Notes under the pieces: model-generated
Seen by the model: only the letters and a program-made list of their open reading frames with translations
The model's database searches: none
What the model was told of the DNA's origin: nothing
In this document: positions 1-8,216 of the stretch, in pieces
Position numbering within the stretch: position 1 is the stretch's first letter
Layout of the letters: every line of letters begins with the position of its first letter
Assembly (NCBI GenBank): GCA_964506905.1
Contig: CAZDNW010000067.1
Span: 1 to 34,350 of the forward strand
Length of the DNA: 34,350 bases
Direction of reading: 5' to 3'
DNA from: JALWZX01 sp964506905
GTDB lineage: Bacteria; Patescibacteriota; WWE3; 2-01-FULL-39-13
Position numbers and translations under genes: made by a program

Positions 1-174
1 GTTTATATTATTGCTTTTTTGGTTAATTTGGTTCTAAATTTGATATTTATCCCTAAATACGACTATATAGCAGCTGCATACACTACTGTATTCACTGAAT
101 TTACTGCTCTTATTGCGTTGGTTTTAGTTTTGAAATATGGCAAACAAGCAAGTAAAGAAAAAGGGGAAATGTAA
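1..174 (+). CDS. Polysaccharide flippase (Wzx/MATE-like), C-terminal fragment
   Basis: Frame 1 is open from the window edge to TAA at 172-174, giving 57 residues. It begins with a hydrophobic helix, followed by NLIFIPKYDYIAAAYTTVF, the pattern seen near the last helices of O-antigen or teichoic-acid flippases (N-x-hydrophobic-IP-x-Y-x-x-x-GAA). A second hydrophobic helix and a lysine-rich cytoplasmic tail follow. Such proteins flip undecaprenyl-linked glycans across the membrane. Only the tail is visible, so the family call is an inference from pattern. The gene converges with the minus-strand Ig-like gene 41 bp away and no terminator hairpin is seen between them. Confidence 0.6.
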   Translation, partial: VYIIAFLVNLVLNLIFIPKYDYIAAAYTTVFTEFTALIALVLVLKYGKQASKEKGEM

Positions 175-215
175 TTGTTGGGATTTGCCTTTAATTGACA
201 AATTAACACATATCT

Positions 216-992
216 TTATTCAATCTTATGAAAGTTTACAAATACTTTTTCTTCTGTTTGATTTCCAGCCTTATCCGTTGCAGTTATGATTAGCTCGTTG
301 CCACCTTTTTTGAGTCTATATGATGTTGTAAAGTTTCCATCTGAATCTACAACCGCGATTTGATCATTAACTGATACAGTTGTTCCGGGTTCGGTTTTTC
401 CGGTTATTTCAAACGAATGACCTGTTGCGGAATAGTCTAATTCTTTTTCTTTTGGATTTGTTATTTCTAAAATAGGAGCTTCTGTATCTCGTACAACAGT
501 ATATTCAGTTGAATTTTCACTCTCTACACCACTATCAGAAATAGCTCTAACAAAAATTTTTCGTGGAAATATACCTGTTTGAATTCCCGTAAAAGAAAAA
601 TTACCAGTTGCGTCTGCTATTGTTTCATCAACTTTAGAGTTATCTACATATAAAACTACTTTTTGTCCTGCTTCCGTTTGTCCAGTTATATCAATTGTGC
701 TTTCTTTTGTGGCTTCTGAAATAGGTGATAAGTAAGGTGGTGTTGGGGCTACTTTTTCAGTGTTGCTTTGATATGTGTCGCTTCTAAATAGGTCCCAAAT
801 GCTATTTACATTTGCTAAAAAGAATATCATCCACGCATATGTTAATAATAGAATTAGTACAGAAATCCCGTTCATTATGATAATTCTTTTTAATAGGTAT
901 CTTTTATGCGCTTTTACACTGTCAACTTTTGTTGATTCCATTTGTGTTTTTTTTCTTTTCCATTTTAAAGATTTTTTATTTATTCTTTTCAT
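216..992 (-). CDS. Single-pass membrane protein with two bacterial Ig-like domains
   Basis: 258 residues. A basic cytoplasmic N-terminus (1-36) is followed by one transmembrane helix at about 37-60 and a short linker. Two Ig-like beta-sandwich repeats follow at about 84-168 and 170-255. The repeats share the pattern ITGxTExGxxVxxxV...DxxGNFxxxxxLxxGxN..xVxAxDxxGN, typical of Big-type domains of surface and glycan-associated proteins. This is an envelope protein with outward-facing Ig domains; no catalytic motif is seen. The start ATG (990-992) has no clear Shine-Dalgarno. It lies 10 bp downstream of tRNA-Thr on the same strand and may be co-transcribed with it. The family call is solid; the role (adhesion or wall binding) is inferred. 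Confidence 0.75.
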   Translation of the reverse strand: MKRINKKSLKWKRKKTQMESTKVDSVKAHKRYLLKRIIIMNGISVLILLLTYAWMIFFLANVNSIWDLFRSDTYQSNTEKVAPTPPYLSPISEATKESTIDITGQTEAGQKVVLYVDNSKVDETIADATGNFSFTGIQTGIFPRKIFVRAISDSGVESENSTEYTVVRDTEAPILEITNPKEKELDYSATGHSFEITGKTEPGTTVSVNDQIAVVDSDGNFTTSYRLKKGGNELIITATDKAGNQTEEKVFVNFHKIE

Positions 993-1002
993 AATTATTT
1001 TC

Positions 1003-1078
1003 TGGAGCCACCCGTCGGACTCGAACCGACAACCTACGGTTTACGATACCGTTGCTCTGCCAATTGAGCTAGAGTGGC
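1003..1078 (-). tRNA. tRNA-Thr (anticodon CGU)
   Basis: On the minus strand a full cloverleaf folds: acceptor GCCACTC pairs with GGGTGGC (one G-U). The D arm is GCTC/GAGC, the anticodon stem ACGGT/ACCGT has loop ATCGTAA (anticodon CGT, codon ACG), and the T arm is GTCGG/CCGAC with loop TTCGAGT. Discriminator T is followed by an encoded CCA at 1005-1003. Confidence 0.95.
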
Positions 1079-1123
1079 TCAAGTTCGCTAGGCTTTCTTT
1101 GGTATGTTATCATATAAATATAC

Positions 1124-1924
1124 ATGAAGTATACAGAAATTACTAACAAAAATCAGGTAGCAGAAAAAGACTTAATTTCCTTAAAAAAAGAATATATAGC
1201 AATAGTTTCACATAAACTATTAAGTCCACTAACAATTATTAAGTGGAATTTAGAACTAATTAAAGGTGGTAATAAAGATTGCACAGAATTTAAAGATAAT
1301 TTTGATGCAATAGATATGAACATAAAAAAGTTAGAAACATATTCTGATGTTTTAATGAAAGTGGCTGAGGCACAGGATTTGCTTGTTGATGAGGATAAAA
1401 TCGAATTATCAAAAGATAAGTTTGTGGTAGATTTTAACAATATTCTACAAACTGTAAAAAAGAAATACAAAGAGGACATAGATACAAAAAGCTTAAAATT
1501 TGATATAAATTGTCAGCTTAAGAAATATGTTGTGAATTATAAAAAGGACTATATATTAGAAATTATTGATTCTATAATAAAGAATGCAGTTGATTACAGT
1601 AATGAAAGGACGAAAATAAATGTAGAATGTTTTAAATTTGATGAGAAAAAAAAGAGCGAATTTGAATTAGATAAAAACAGTGAGTTTGTTGGAGTAGAAA
1701 TTGAAAATATAGGACTAGAAATAAAAAGAGATGAAATAGGTCTGATTGGTGAATCGTTTTTTAGAGGGGATTTTGCCAAAAAATCAGGGCTAAAAGGGTA
1801 TGGTTTATCGCTATATCTTGCTAAAATCTTAATAGAAAATATAAATGGAAAGCTCTTTTTTAAGAGTGAAAATGGTATAACAAAATTCGTTGCAGTATTT
1901 TTTGTAAAAAATGTGTATAATTAA
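1124..1924 (+). CDS. Soluble sensor histidine kinase, minimal HisKA-HATPase
   Basis: 266 residues with no membrane segment and no recognisable input domain. The H-box is SHKLLSPL with phospho-acceptor His30, at the very start of the protein. The N-box is DSIIKNAVDYS (about 149-159). The G1 region reads NIGLEI at 195-200, where the usual D-x-G-x-G has Asn for Asp (seen in other kinases) and Glu for the second Gly. The G2 region GLKGYGLSLYLAKILIE is intact. It probably phosphorylates the CheY-like protein encoded 34 bp downstream. The signal must come from a partner, since the catalytic core is nearly the whole protein. A TATAAA box (1113-1118) lies only 5 nt before the ATG. The altered G1 box could lower ATP affinity; activity is not certain. 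Confidence 0.85.
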   Translation: MKYTEITNKNQVAEKDLISLKKEYIAIVSHKLLSPLTIIKWNLELIKGGNKDCTEFKDNFDAIDMNIKKLETYSDVLMKVAEAQDLLVDEDKIELSKDKFVVDFNNILQTVKKKYKEDIDTKSLKFDINCQLKKYVVNYKKDYILEIIDSIIKNAVDYSNERTKINVECFKFDEKKKSEFELDKNSEFVGVEIENIGLEIKRDEIGLIGESFFRGDFAKKSGLKGYGLSLYLAKILIENINGKLFFKSENGITKFVAVFFVKNVYN

Positions 1925-1958
1925 AGTGTAAAGATTTTGGGCAGGAACCAAAATACCA

Positions 1959-2339
1959 ATGAGTGAAAAAAAAGCTCATAAAATACTTGTTGTAGATGAC
2001 AATCAATTTTATCTTCAAATAATTGAATCCGAATTAAAAAAACTCGGTTGTGAAGTTTTTACTGCACAAGACGGTGAAAAAGCATTATCCATTGCAGATA
2101 AAGAATTACCAGACTTAATACTTATTGATTTAATACTACCCAAAGTTGATGGGTTTGAAGTGATTGAAAAATTATCAAAGAACAAGGATTTAAATGACTC
2201 AAAAATCATTGTATTTTCACAACTTTCACAACAAGAAGATATTGATAAAGTTAAAAAACTCGGTGCAGATGCATATATGATAAAAAAAGATTTTTCAGTT
2301 AAAGAGCTTGTAGATAAAATTGAATCGATGATTAAGTAG
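1959..2339 (+). CDS. Single-domain (CheY-like) response regulator
   Basis: 126 residues covering just a receiver domain. The acidic pair is Asp13/Asp14, the phospho-acceptor is Asp57 in LIDLILPKVDG, and the switch residue is Ser87. The conserved Lys109 sits in the GADAYMIK motif. There is no output domain, so it acts by protein-protein contact or as a phosphorelay intermediate. It follows the kinase at 1124-1924 and directly precedes the type IV pilus genes. Control of pilus assembly or twitching, as for PilG/PilH-type regulators, is a reasonable inference but is not shown by the sequence. A second regulator (20742-21143) shares the ending LGADxYMIK. Confidence 0.92.
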   Translation: MSEKKAHKILVVDDNQFYLQIIESELKKLGCEVFTAQDGEKALSIADKELPDLILIDLILPKVDGFEVIEKLSKNKDLNDSKIIVFSQLSQQEDIDKVKKLGADAYMIKKDFSVKELVDKIESMIK

Positions 2340-2363
2340 TTAATTTAGTTAGTTAATTTAGTT
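2338..2363 (+). repeat. Perfect 13-bp head-to-tail direct repeat upstream of the major prepilin
   Basis: AGTTAATTTAGTT occurs at 2338-2350 and again at 2351-2363 with no spacer. The first copy overlaps the stop of the response-regulator gene and the second runs into a TTGAGA hexamer (2362-2367). It could be a tandem operator or a simple slippage duplication. Confidence 0.6.
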
Positions 2364-2397
2364 GAGAATTTCAATTATATAATTATAAAAGGGGGTG
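2362..2397 (+). promoter_or_regulatory. Promoter region and strong Shine-Dalgarno of the major prepilin gene
   Basis: TTGAGA (2362-2367) is followed 16 bp later by TATAAA (2384-2389). A TATAAT also occurs at 2378-2383 and would leave the ribosome-binding site inside the mRNA. GGGGGTG at 2391-2397, 7 nt before the ATG, pairs with the 16S 3' end with one G-U. Which -10 is used is not clear, but the Shine-Dalgarno is one of only two strong ones in the window. Confidence 0.5.
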
Positions 2398-2404
2398 AAA
2401 ACTA

Positions 2405-2959
2405 ATGTTAGTAAATAGAAAAGGTTTTACACTTATAGAACTTTTAGTTGTTATCGCAATTTTAGCTACATTAGCAGTAACCGTTTTTGTAGCGATGAAC
2501 CCTGCAAAAAGACTTAGAGATTCTAGAGATGCGAAAAGAAAAACAGATGTCGCTACTATTCTTGATGGTATACATACGTATGTTATCGACAATCAAGGAT
2601 TTCCCACAACATGGGACGCAACTAATTTAGCCGCTGGCACAGTTTATGAAATAGTGACCGATGCAACAAACGCTGTTAATCCGAACACAAGTGATCAGTC
2701 ATTATGTAATGCTTCCCACACAAAGCACGTAGCTGGTGTTGGTGAGGTTGCAACGGCTATGTTTGACATCGGTACAGACTTATCTGATGTATTGGCTGAA
2801 ATACCAGTTGATGCAAATAATTCACATGCAGATAATACTGGTTATACGATTGAAGTAACAAGAGAAGCTGATGGCTCTGGTGGTTTTACTGGTCCAATCA
2901 AAACTATCACCATAGCATCTTGTGGTGCTGAAAACGAAGCCATAACTATATCTAGATAA
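2405..2959 (+). CDS. Type IV major prepilin (PilA-like)
   Basis: 184 residues. The class III signal MLVNRKG/FTLIELLVVIAIL has Gly7 at -1, Phe8 at +1 and Glu12 at +5, followed by the N-terminal hydrophobic helix that packs in the pilus core. The C-terminal globular domain has the RDAKRKTDVATILDGIHTYVIDNQGFP pattern common in prepilins of candidate-phylum bacteria and Gram-positives. Two cysteines (in SLCNAS and IASCGAE) could form a disulfide. The gene has its own strong Shine-Dalgarno and is closed by a strong terminator, so it is expressed separately from pilB onward. That fits a highly abundant structural pilin, though the label major is inferred from this layout. Confidence 0.9.
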   Translation: MLVNRKGFTLIELLVVIAILATLAVTVFVAMNPAKRLRDSRDAKRKTDVATILDGIHTYVIDNQGFPTTWDATNLAAGTVYEIVTDATNAVNPNTSDQSLCNASHTKHVAGVGEVATAMFDIGTDLSDVLAEIPVDANNSHADNTGYTIEVTREADGSGGFTGPIKTITIASCGAENEAITISR

Positions 2960-2982
2960 AAAGTATTGTATGTTAGAGATTG

Positions 2983-3019
2983 AAAGAGAGGGGCTACGGC
3001 CGAGCCCCTCTCTTTTTAT
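2983..3019 (+). terminator. Rho-independent terminator after the major prepilin
   Basis: A 13-bp perfect stem (2983-2995 with 3003-3015) has a 7-nt loop ACGGCCG and runs straight into a T-rich stretch (3013-3020). It separates the prepilin from pilB. Confidence 0.93.
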
Positions 3020-3125
3020 TTTCAAAAATAGATAATTTAAGGTTTTTTACTCTTCTATAAATTCCGCATAATATGTTGTATACTTTATATTAATAAAGTC
3101 TAAATTTGAAATTAGTTTCTGCCCA

Positions 3126-4817
3126 ATGCAAATTACTGAAGATCTTTTAAAAAAAATACTTGTAGAACCAGGAGTTTTTACTGAAAAGCAATTTACTTTA
3201 GCTCAAGAAGACGCAAAAGCAAAAGGAATAACTCTTTATGAATACTTATTAGATAGTAGTTTGATTAAAAATTCACAGTTAGCTCAACTTATCGCTGCTG
3301 AACTTAAGATTCCATATATTGATTTAAAGCATACACAGATAGATAAACAAGTTTTAAAGTATATTCCAGAAAAGTTTGCAAGAGAACAACTTGTATTTCC
3401 ATTTAAAAAAGAAGATAAAACCTTATATGTTGCTACGGCAAATCCGACAAACTTTATGGTCATTGATTTTATGAGAAAGAAATTAGGATTGAATATTAAA
3501 TATTATTTTACAGCTGATAAAGATATAAAAGATATGTTTGATTTATATGTTGAGGATGTTGAAAATTCATTTGAAAAGATTATAGAAGAAAATGTAAAAA
3601 TAGCACGTAATTCTTATGGGAAATCAAAAGAACATCCTATTATTAAGATTGTTGATGAGGTTATTGATTATGCATATAAAAACAAAGCTTCTGATATTCA
3701 CATTGAACCTGAAGAAAAATATTCACTTCTTAGATTTAGAATTGACGGAATGTTACACGATATTGCAGAATTCCCAATTGATGTGCACGAACAAATCGTT
3801 ACAAGAATCAAGGTTATGAGTAATTTGAGAACAGATGTAAGACAACAGCCCCAAGATGGAAAAATTCAAAAAAAGATGTATGATGAAACACTTAACCTTA
3901 GAGTTTCATTAGTGCCTGTTACAGAAGGCGAGAAGGTGGTTTTAAGGCTTTTATCTGAAAAATCAAGAAAGATGTCGTTAAAAGATCTTGGCTTCAGAGA
4001 AGAGTCGTTAGAGAAGATTGAACTAGGTTATAAAAAGCCGTATGGAATGATTTTAACAACAGGTCCAACAGGTTCAGGTAAAACTACTACTTTATATGCG
4101 ATTTTGAAAAATCTTAACAGAAGGGAAATAAATATTATGACGATCGAAGATCCTGTTGAGTATGAAATTGCGGGTATTAGTCAAATTCAAGTGAATAATA
4201 AAGCAGGACTTACATTTGCGTCTGGATTAAGAGCAATTGTTCGTCAAGATCCAGATGTTATTCTTGTAGGTGAGATTCGTGATAGTGAAACTGCTAGTAT
4301 TGCAGTAAATTCATCAATGACTGGGCATCTTGTTTTATCTACATTACATGCAAATGATGCTGCAACAACAGTGCCTAGACTTTTTGACATGGGTGTTGAG
4401 CCATTTTTAGTCGCGTCATCTTTAAATGTTATAGTTGGGCAGAGGCTTGTTAGAAGAATATGTGATAATTGCAAAGTTTCTGTTGAGTTGTCTCAAACTG
4501 ATTTTAAAACATATGCCAAAAACTTTCCTGCTGAATTTGTTAAGGACCATTTTAAATATTCTGAATACAAGAGAGTATATAAAGGAAAAGGTTGTGATGA
4601 GTGCCACGGTACAGGGTATTCTGGTAGGGTTGGTATTTATGAAGTTATGGAAATTGATGATGATATAAGGGTAGCCATTGTTAACAAACAAAGTGCCGCT
4701 ACCATAGCCGAAATTGCTATTAGTAAAGGCATGAAAACAATGTTAGAAGATGGGTTGGATAAAGTAAAACTTGGTGTAACAACGATTGATGAAGTAATTA
4801 GAGTTTCAAAAGAATAA
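3126..4817 (+). CDS. pilB: Type IV pilus assembly ATPase PilB (GspE family)
   Basis: 563 residues, normal length. The N-terminal MshEN/GspE-N domain (about 1-150) holds LLDSSLIKNSQLAQLIAAEL. The RecA-like ATPase core has Walker A GPTGSGKT (313-320), the Asp box TIEDPVEYEI (339-348), Walker B DPDVILVGEIRD (375-386) and the His box GHLVLSTLHAND (400-411). A zinc site is formed by CDNC (446-449) and CDEC (490-493), which is typical of PilB and GspE rather than PilT. The protein powers pilus extension from the cytoplasm by turning the platform protein PilC. It is the first gene of a tight operon: its TAA overlaps the pilC ATG by one base. No Shine-Dalgarno precedes the ATG. Confidence 0.96.
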   Translation: MQITEDLLKKILVEPGVFTEKQFTLAQEDAKAKGITLYEYLLDSSLIKNSQLAQLIAAELKIPYIDLKHTQIDKQVLKYIPEKFAREQLVFPFKKEDKTLYVATANPTNFMVIDFMRKKLGLNIKYYFTADKDIKDMFDLYVEDVENSFEKIIEENVKIARNSYGKSKEHPIIKIVDEVIDYAYKNKASDIHIEPEEKYSLLRFRIDGMLHDIAEFPIDVHEQIVTRIKVMSNLRTDVRQQPQDGKIQKKMYDETLNLRVSLVPVTEGEKVVLRLLSEKSRKMSLKDLGFREESLEKIELGYKKPYGMILTTGPTGSGKTTTLYAILKNLNRREINIMTIEDPVEYEIAGISQIQVNNKAGLTFASGLRAIVRQDPDVILVGEIRDSETASIAVNSSMTGHLVLSTLHANDAATTVPRLFDMGVEPFLVASSLNVIVGQRLVRRICDNCKVSVELSQTDFKTYAKNFPAEFVKDHFKYSEYKRVYKGKGCDECHGTGYSGRVGIYEVMEIDDDIRVAIVNKQSAATIAEIAISKGMKTMLEDGLDKVKLGVTTIDEVIRVSKE

Positions 4818-5887
4818 TGACAAGAAAATTCCAAAATCCCTTTGACAAAGTAAAACCACTCGAACTTCTTATGTTTACAAAACATATGCATATTATGATT
4901 AAATCTGGTGTGCCAATTTCAGAAACACTTGATACTTTAGCAAATCACGCTAAATCTAAGTACTTTAAGAAAGTATTGAGGCAGGTGTATGAGGATGTAC
5001 AAAGTGGGAAATCGTTACATGATGCATTAGGAAGATTTCCAAATGTGTTTGATAAATTTTATACTAGTTTGGTAAAAGTTAGTGAAGAATCCGGTACATT
5101 AGAAACAACCCTTGAGTTTTTGGCTGATCAATTAGCTAAAGATTACGAACTTAAAAAGAAAATAAAGGGTGCAATGTTTTATCCGACATTAATTTTGGTC
5201 GCAACTTTTGGTATTGGTGGGTTTATTTCTATTTATATATTGCCACAGTTTGTTGATTTTTTTGATTCATTAAATGCAGAATTGCCAACTTCAACAAAAA
5301 TATTAATGGCTTTTGCTGGCGTTATGAAAGACCATGGGATATTGATTTTTATCAGTATTGGGGTGTTTTTTGTATTACTAAAAATGTTTTTAAATTCAAA
5401 ACCAGTAAAACCAAAATGGCATAGGATTCAGCTTAAAATGCCGGTTTTTGGAAAACTAATACAATATACTCAATTAGCAAGAATGTGTAGAAATTTAGCC
5501 ACATTACTAAATAGTGGAGTGCCAGCAACGAAGGCCTTGGAAACTACTGCGGATACAATGACTAATTTAACTTTTAACAAAGATCTACATGAAGTAGAAG
5601 ATGCTTTAATTCAAGGTAAAAATATAAGTGACTCACTAGAAGAAGGCGGTTATAAAGAAATACCAGAAATGATTCCAAGAATGATTAGTGTTGGTGAAAG
5701 AACGGGTAATTTATCTGAAGTTTTGGAGTATATGAGTGAGTTTTATGAAACGGAAATCGACCATATGACAAAAAATATGTCGTCAATAATAGAGCCGTTT
5801 TTATTAATAGGGATGGGTTTGATGGTTGGGTTTATAGCTATTGCAATTATTGGGCCAATATACCAAATAACAGGTAGTATTAATTAA
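4817..5887 (+). CDS. pilC: Type IV pilus inner-membrane platform protein PilC (GspF family)
   Basis: 356 residues with two T2SF domains (about 20-150 and 220-340). Each begins with the family pattern F...hA.M...GVP..etL and contains a GxxLxxAL-type segment and the SGxLExxLExLAD or TGNLSEVLEYMSEFY motif. Predicted membrane helices lie at about 118-145, 174-194 and 320-348. It couples the PilB motor to the growing pilin helix. It is somewhat short compared with the usual 400 or so residues because the extra N-terminal cytoplasmic stretch is trimmed. It is translationally coupled to pilB by the 1-nt TAATG overlap, and the pseudopilin starts 10 bp downstream. Confidence 0.95.
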   Translation: MTRKFQNPFDKVKPLELLMFTKHMHIMIKSGVPISETLDTLANHAKSKYFKKVLRQVYEDVQSGKSLHDALGRFPNVFDKFYTSLVKVSEESGTLETTLEFLADQLAKDYELKKKIKGAMFYPTLILVATFGIGGFISIYILPQFVDFFDSLNAELPTSTKILMAFAGVMKDHGILIFISIGVFFVLLKMFLNSKPVKPKWHRIQLKMPVFGKLIQYTQLARMCRNLATLLNSGVPATKALETTADTMTNLTFNKDLHEVEDALIQGKNISDSLEEGGYKEIPEMIPRMISVGERTGNLSEVLEYMSEFYETEIDHMTKNMSSIIEPFLLIGMGLMVGFIAIAIIGPIYQITGSIN

Positions 5888-5897
5888 TGGATATACA

Positions 5898-6338
5898 ATG
5901 AAAAATTCAAATAAAAAAGCATTTACCTTAATAGAAATGCTTGTAGTTTTAGCAATAATAGGGATATTAGCGGCATTATCTGTTCCGTATTCAATAAGTT
6001 ATTTAAATGGGGTTAAGCACTCTAAATCGTTGGACCAGACGATTAGTTTGATGAGAAAAGCACAATCATATGCTATGAATGATAAATCAGGTGGGCCATG
6101 GGGTATTTGTTTGTCAAATGGGCAAATTAAATTATATGGTGGTTCATGTAACGCACCAACTTATCAAAATGTTTACACAATTCCAGGAAATACAGAAATA
6201 ACAGGCTTAAGTGATATTGAATTCGAGAATAATACCGGCAACCCGGATTCTGAAACAACTATTTTGATACATACTGGTAGATTTAAGAATACCATAACAA
6301 TTAATAATGTTGGTGGTATGGCTGTTGTGAACAATTAA
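5898..6338 (+). CDS. Minor pilin/pseudopilin (GspH/FimT-like)
   Basis: 146 residues. The class III signal is MKNSNKKA/FTLIEMLVVLAIIGILAAL, with Glu13 at +5 and a canonical hydrophobic helix. The residue before the cleavage site is Ala8 instead of the near-invariant Gly, which prepilin peptidases process less well in the known cases. The globular part has SLMRKAQSYAMNDKSGGPWGICL, a layout typical of GspH/FimT-type pseudopilins, and ends in the strand-rich IHTGRFKNTITINNVGG. It is probably part of the pilus-initiation complex with the next three genes. It lies 10 bp after pilC. Confidence 0.85.
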   Translation: MKNSNKKAFTLIEMLVVLAIIGILAALSVPYSISYLNGVKHSKSLDQTISLMRKAQSYAMNDKSGGPWGICLSNGQIKLYGGSCNAPTYQNVYTIPGNTEITGLSDIEFENNTGNPDSETTILIHTGRFKNTITINNVGGMAVVNN

Positions 6339-6352
6339 TTATTTATAGTTGT

Positions 6353-8215
6353 ATGAATGGCAAGCAAAAATTTTCGAAAAAAGAACAAATAATACTTAGA
6401 TCTAATAATGGAATAAGAAATGGAGTTAGTATAATTGAACTTATTTTAGCTATTGCTATTTTTTCTGTAATATCTTTAACGGCAATAACAAGTATTTTTT
6501 CTTCAGTAATATTAAATCAAACAAGTCAAAAGTTGGATGAAGCTACCATATATGCTGAAGAAGCAGTAGAAGCAGTAAAATCTATAAAAAAAGAAGAATG
6601 GTGCGGAAGTTTAAGGACTTTAACACCTGGAGAAACACACGGATTAATTGTTAACACAGCAACAGGTAATTATGAGTTATCTGGCACAGAAGATATAATA
6701 GGTGATTACACGCGTAAAATTCAAATTGACAATGTTTACAGAGACTCGAACGGAAATATAACAGATAATCCTTCAGATTTACTAGATCCTTATGTTAAGA
6801 AAGTTATTGTTACGGTTGAGTATAATAAAAAAAGTACACCTAGCGAAAAAAATATTGTAGAGTCAGTAACATATTTATCAAATTGGGGATCGCTAACAGT
6901 TGATGATTCCAAAGGGATTTTGGTTTATTCGGATGAAGATAATAATGGAAAAGAAGTTCTAAAATATAAAGTCTATAGTGCTACTGGTCCCTGTAATTTG
7001 GGCTTTTGGACTAATGAATCAATAGCATATGATTACCCTTTGTTGTCTGGGTATACCATTAGAAGAGTAGAATTATATGAAACAGATGTACGAAAAGAGA
7101 TGATAGCGGTAACAAGAAGTGTTAATAACGCCAACCAGAATGCTATTTATGCAATCGTTTGGGATGGTGACGGTTGGGGTAATCCAATAGAATTGGCATC
7201 GTTTTATGACACTTCAACATATCAAAATTCTAGAAATTATGATGGAGTTTATATGCAAAACGGCGACTTTTATGTATTTTATAGCGACGGAACAAATCAG
7301 CCTAAATATAGAAAGTGGAGTGATGACGGTGGAGCGTTAGCTTGGTCGTCTGAGGGTGGTATTCCCAATAATGAAAGTGATGCTGATGTGCCAGAATGGT
7401 TAAGTGCAAAATCTAGATTACACGCAAACGATATTATGATTGCATATAGAGATATGAATGAGAATATAAATACGGTTTATTTTAGAGATGATGAATCTAC
7501 TATATATACACATCACGCAGATGGATCGAGTGGTCTTGGTTATGAGAATTTTTCTATCGGTTGGACTTATGACTCGGCGAGTAATGATTCGCTCTTTTTG
7601 GCATATAATTCTACAGGCAATAGTAATTTTACGATTAAAAAATTCGACCCGGAATCATGGATTGCTAGTTTTACAATAACATTAGCGTTAGGAAGTATTT
7701 TAAATTATAACCCTCTTATGTTTAGAATTCGAAATAACCCAAATGTTAGTAATGAATATACTTTGTGTATGCAAGGGGAAAGTACTATTTTATGGTGGAA
7801 GGAATATCCAATAGTGTGTTATTCATCATCTGATGGGTTATATTTGGTAACTACAAATGCGTATAACGCAGTAGATATGGCATTTGATTTTGATTATGAA
7901 CATGATTCTGGTGATAAACTAACTGTATTTTCTGATGGAACTTCTCAACCAAGATATTTTGTGGATACTGGTTCTGCTCAAGATATGGCTGGTAGTATGA
8001 GCTCAACGGTTGTTTCTGTTGTTGTTGACGCAGATCCCAAAACAGATAATTTAATGGCTATATTAGGTGATGATGTTAGAGAAATTGCTACAAACGAATG
8101 GAACGGTTTAGGTAATTATTTTTATTCTGATGCCGGTGGACACGCTTTTACAATTCACGAAACAGATGGAGCATCAGGAGTTTATTACTGGTTTGATTTT
8201 AAGTGGGAGAATTAA
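6353..8215 (+). CDS. Very large minor pilin with C-terminal beta-rich, propeller-like domain
   Basis: 620 residues, more than three times a usual pilin. The class III signal has Gly24 at -1, Val25 at +1 and Glu29 at +5 (RNG/VSIIELILAIAIF), then a helix and a PilV-like region to about residue 180. The remaining 440 residues are rich in Trp, Tyr, Asp, Gly and Asn. They repeat the pattern FYSDGTNQPKYRKW (309-322) and VFSDGTSQPRYFV (525-537), with weaker FLAYNSTGNSNF- and IAYRDMNENI-type strands between. This resembles blades of a beta-propeller with Asp-Gly turns. Four cysteines (84, 214, 472, 489) are present. By analogy with PilY1 and tip pilins, the domain may sit at the pilus tip and bind a surface. 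The pilin part is certain; the propeller fold and tip role are inferences. Confidence 0.8.
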   Translation: MNGKQKFSKKEQIILRSNNGIRNGVSIIELILAIAIFSVISLTAITSIFSSVILNQTSQKLDEATIYAEEAVEAVKSIKKEEWCGSLRTLTPGETHGLIVNTATGNYELSGTEDIIGDYTRKIQIDNVYRDSNGNITDNPSDLLDPYVKKVIVTVEYNKKSTPSEKNIVESVTYLSNWGSLTVDDSKGILVYSDEDNNGKEVLKYKVYSATGPCNLGFWTNESIAYDYPLLSGYTIRRVELYETDVRKEMIAVTRSVNNANQNAIYAIVWDGDGWGNPIELASFYDTSTYQNSRNYDGVYMQNGDFYVFYSDGTNQPKYRKWSDDGGALAWSSEGGIPNNESDADVPEWLSAKSRLHANDIMIAYRDMNENINTVYFRDDESTIYTHHADGSSGLGYENFSIGWTYDSASNDSLFLAYNSTGNSNFTIKKFDPESWIASFTITLALGSILNYNPLMFRIRNNPNVSNEYTLCMQGESTILWWKEYPIVCYSSSDGLYLVTTNAYNAVDMAFDFDYEHDSGDKLTVFSDGTSQPRYFVDTGSAQDMAGSMSSTVVSVVVDADPKTDNLMAILGDDVREIATNEWNGLGNYFYSDAGGHAFTIHETDGASGVYYWFDFKWEN

Positions 8216-8216
8216 G

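Noticed and set aside
194..217. TTGACA at 194-199 as a plus-strand promoter
   Set aside because: No -10 box lies at a proper distance and no plus-strand gene follows; it sits between two convergent genes.
775..1146. Plus-strand open frame of 123 codons over the Ig-like gene and tRNA-Thr
   Set aside because: It lies antisense to a clear membrane protein gene and runs through a tRNA; composition is that of a reverse shadow.
8130..8216. Extending the PilW-like prepilin upstream to 8130
   Set aside because: The extra residues overlap the previous gene and would place 29 residues before the short class III signal; the ATG at 8217 has a purine-rich site and a canonical leader.
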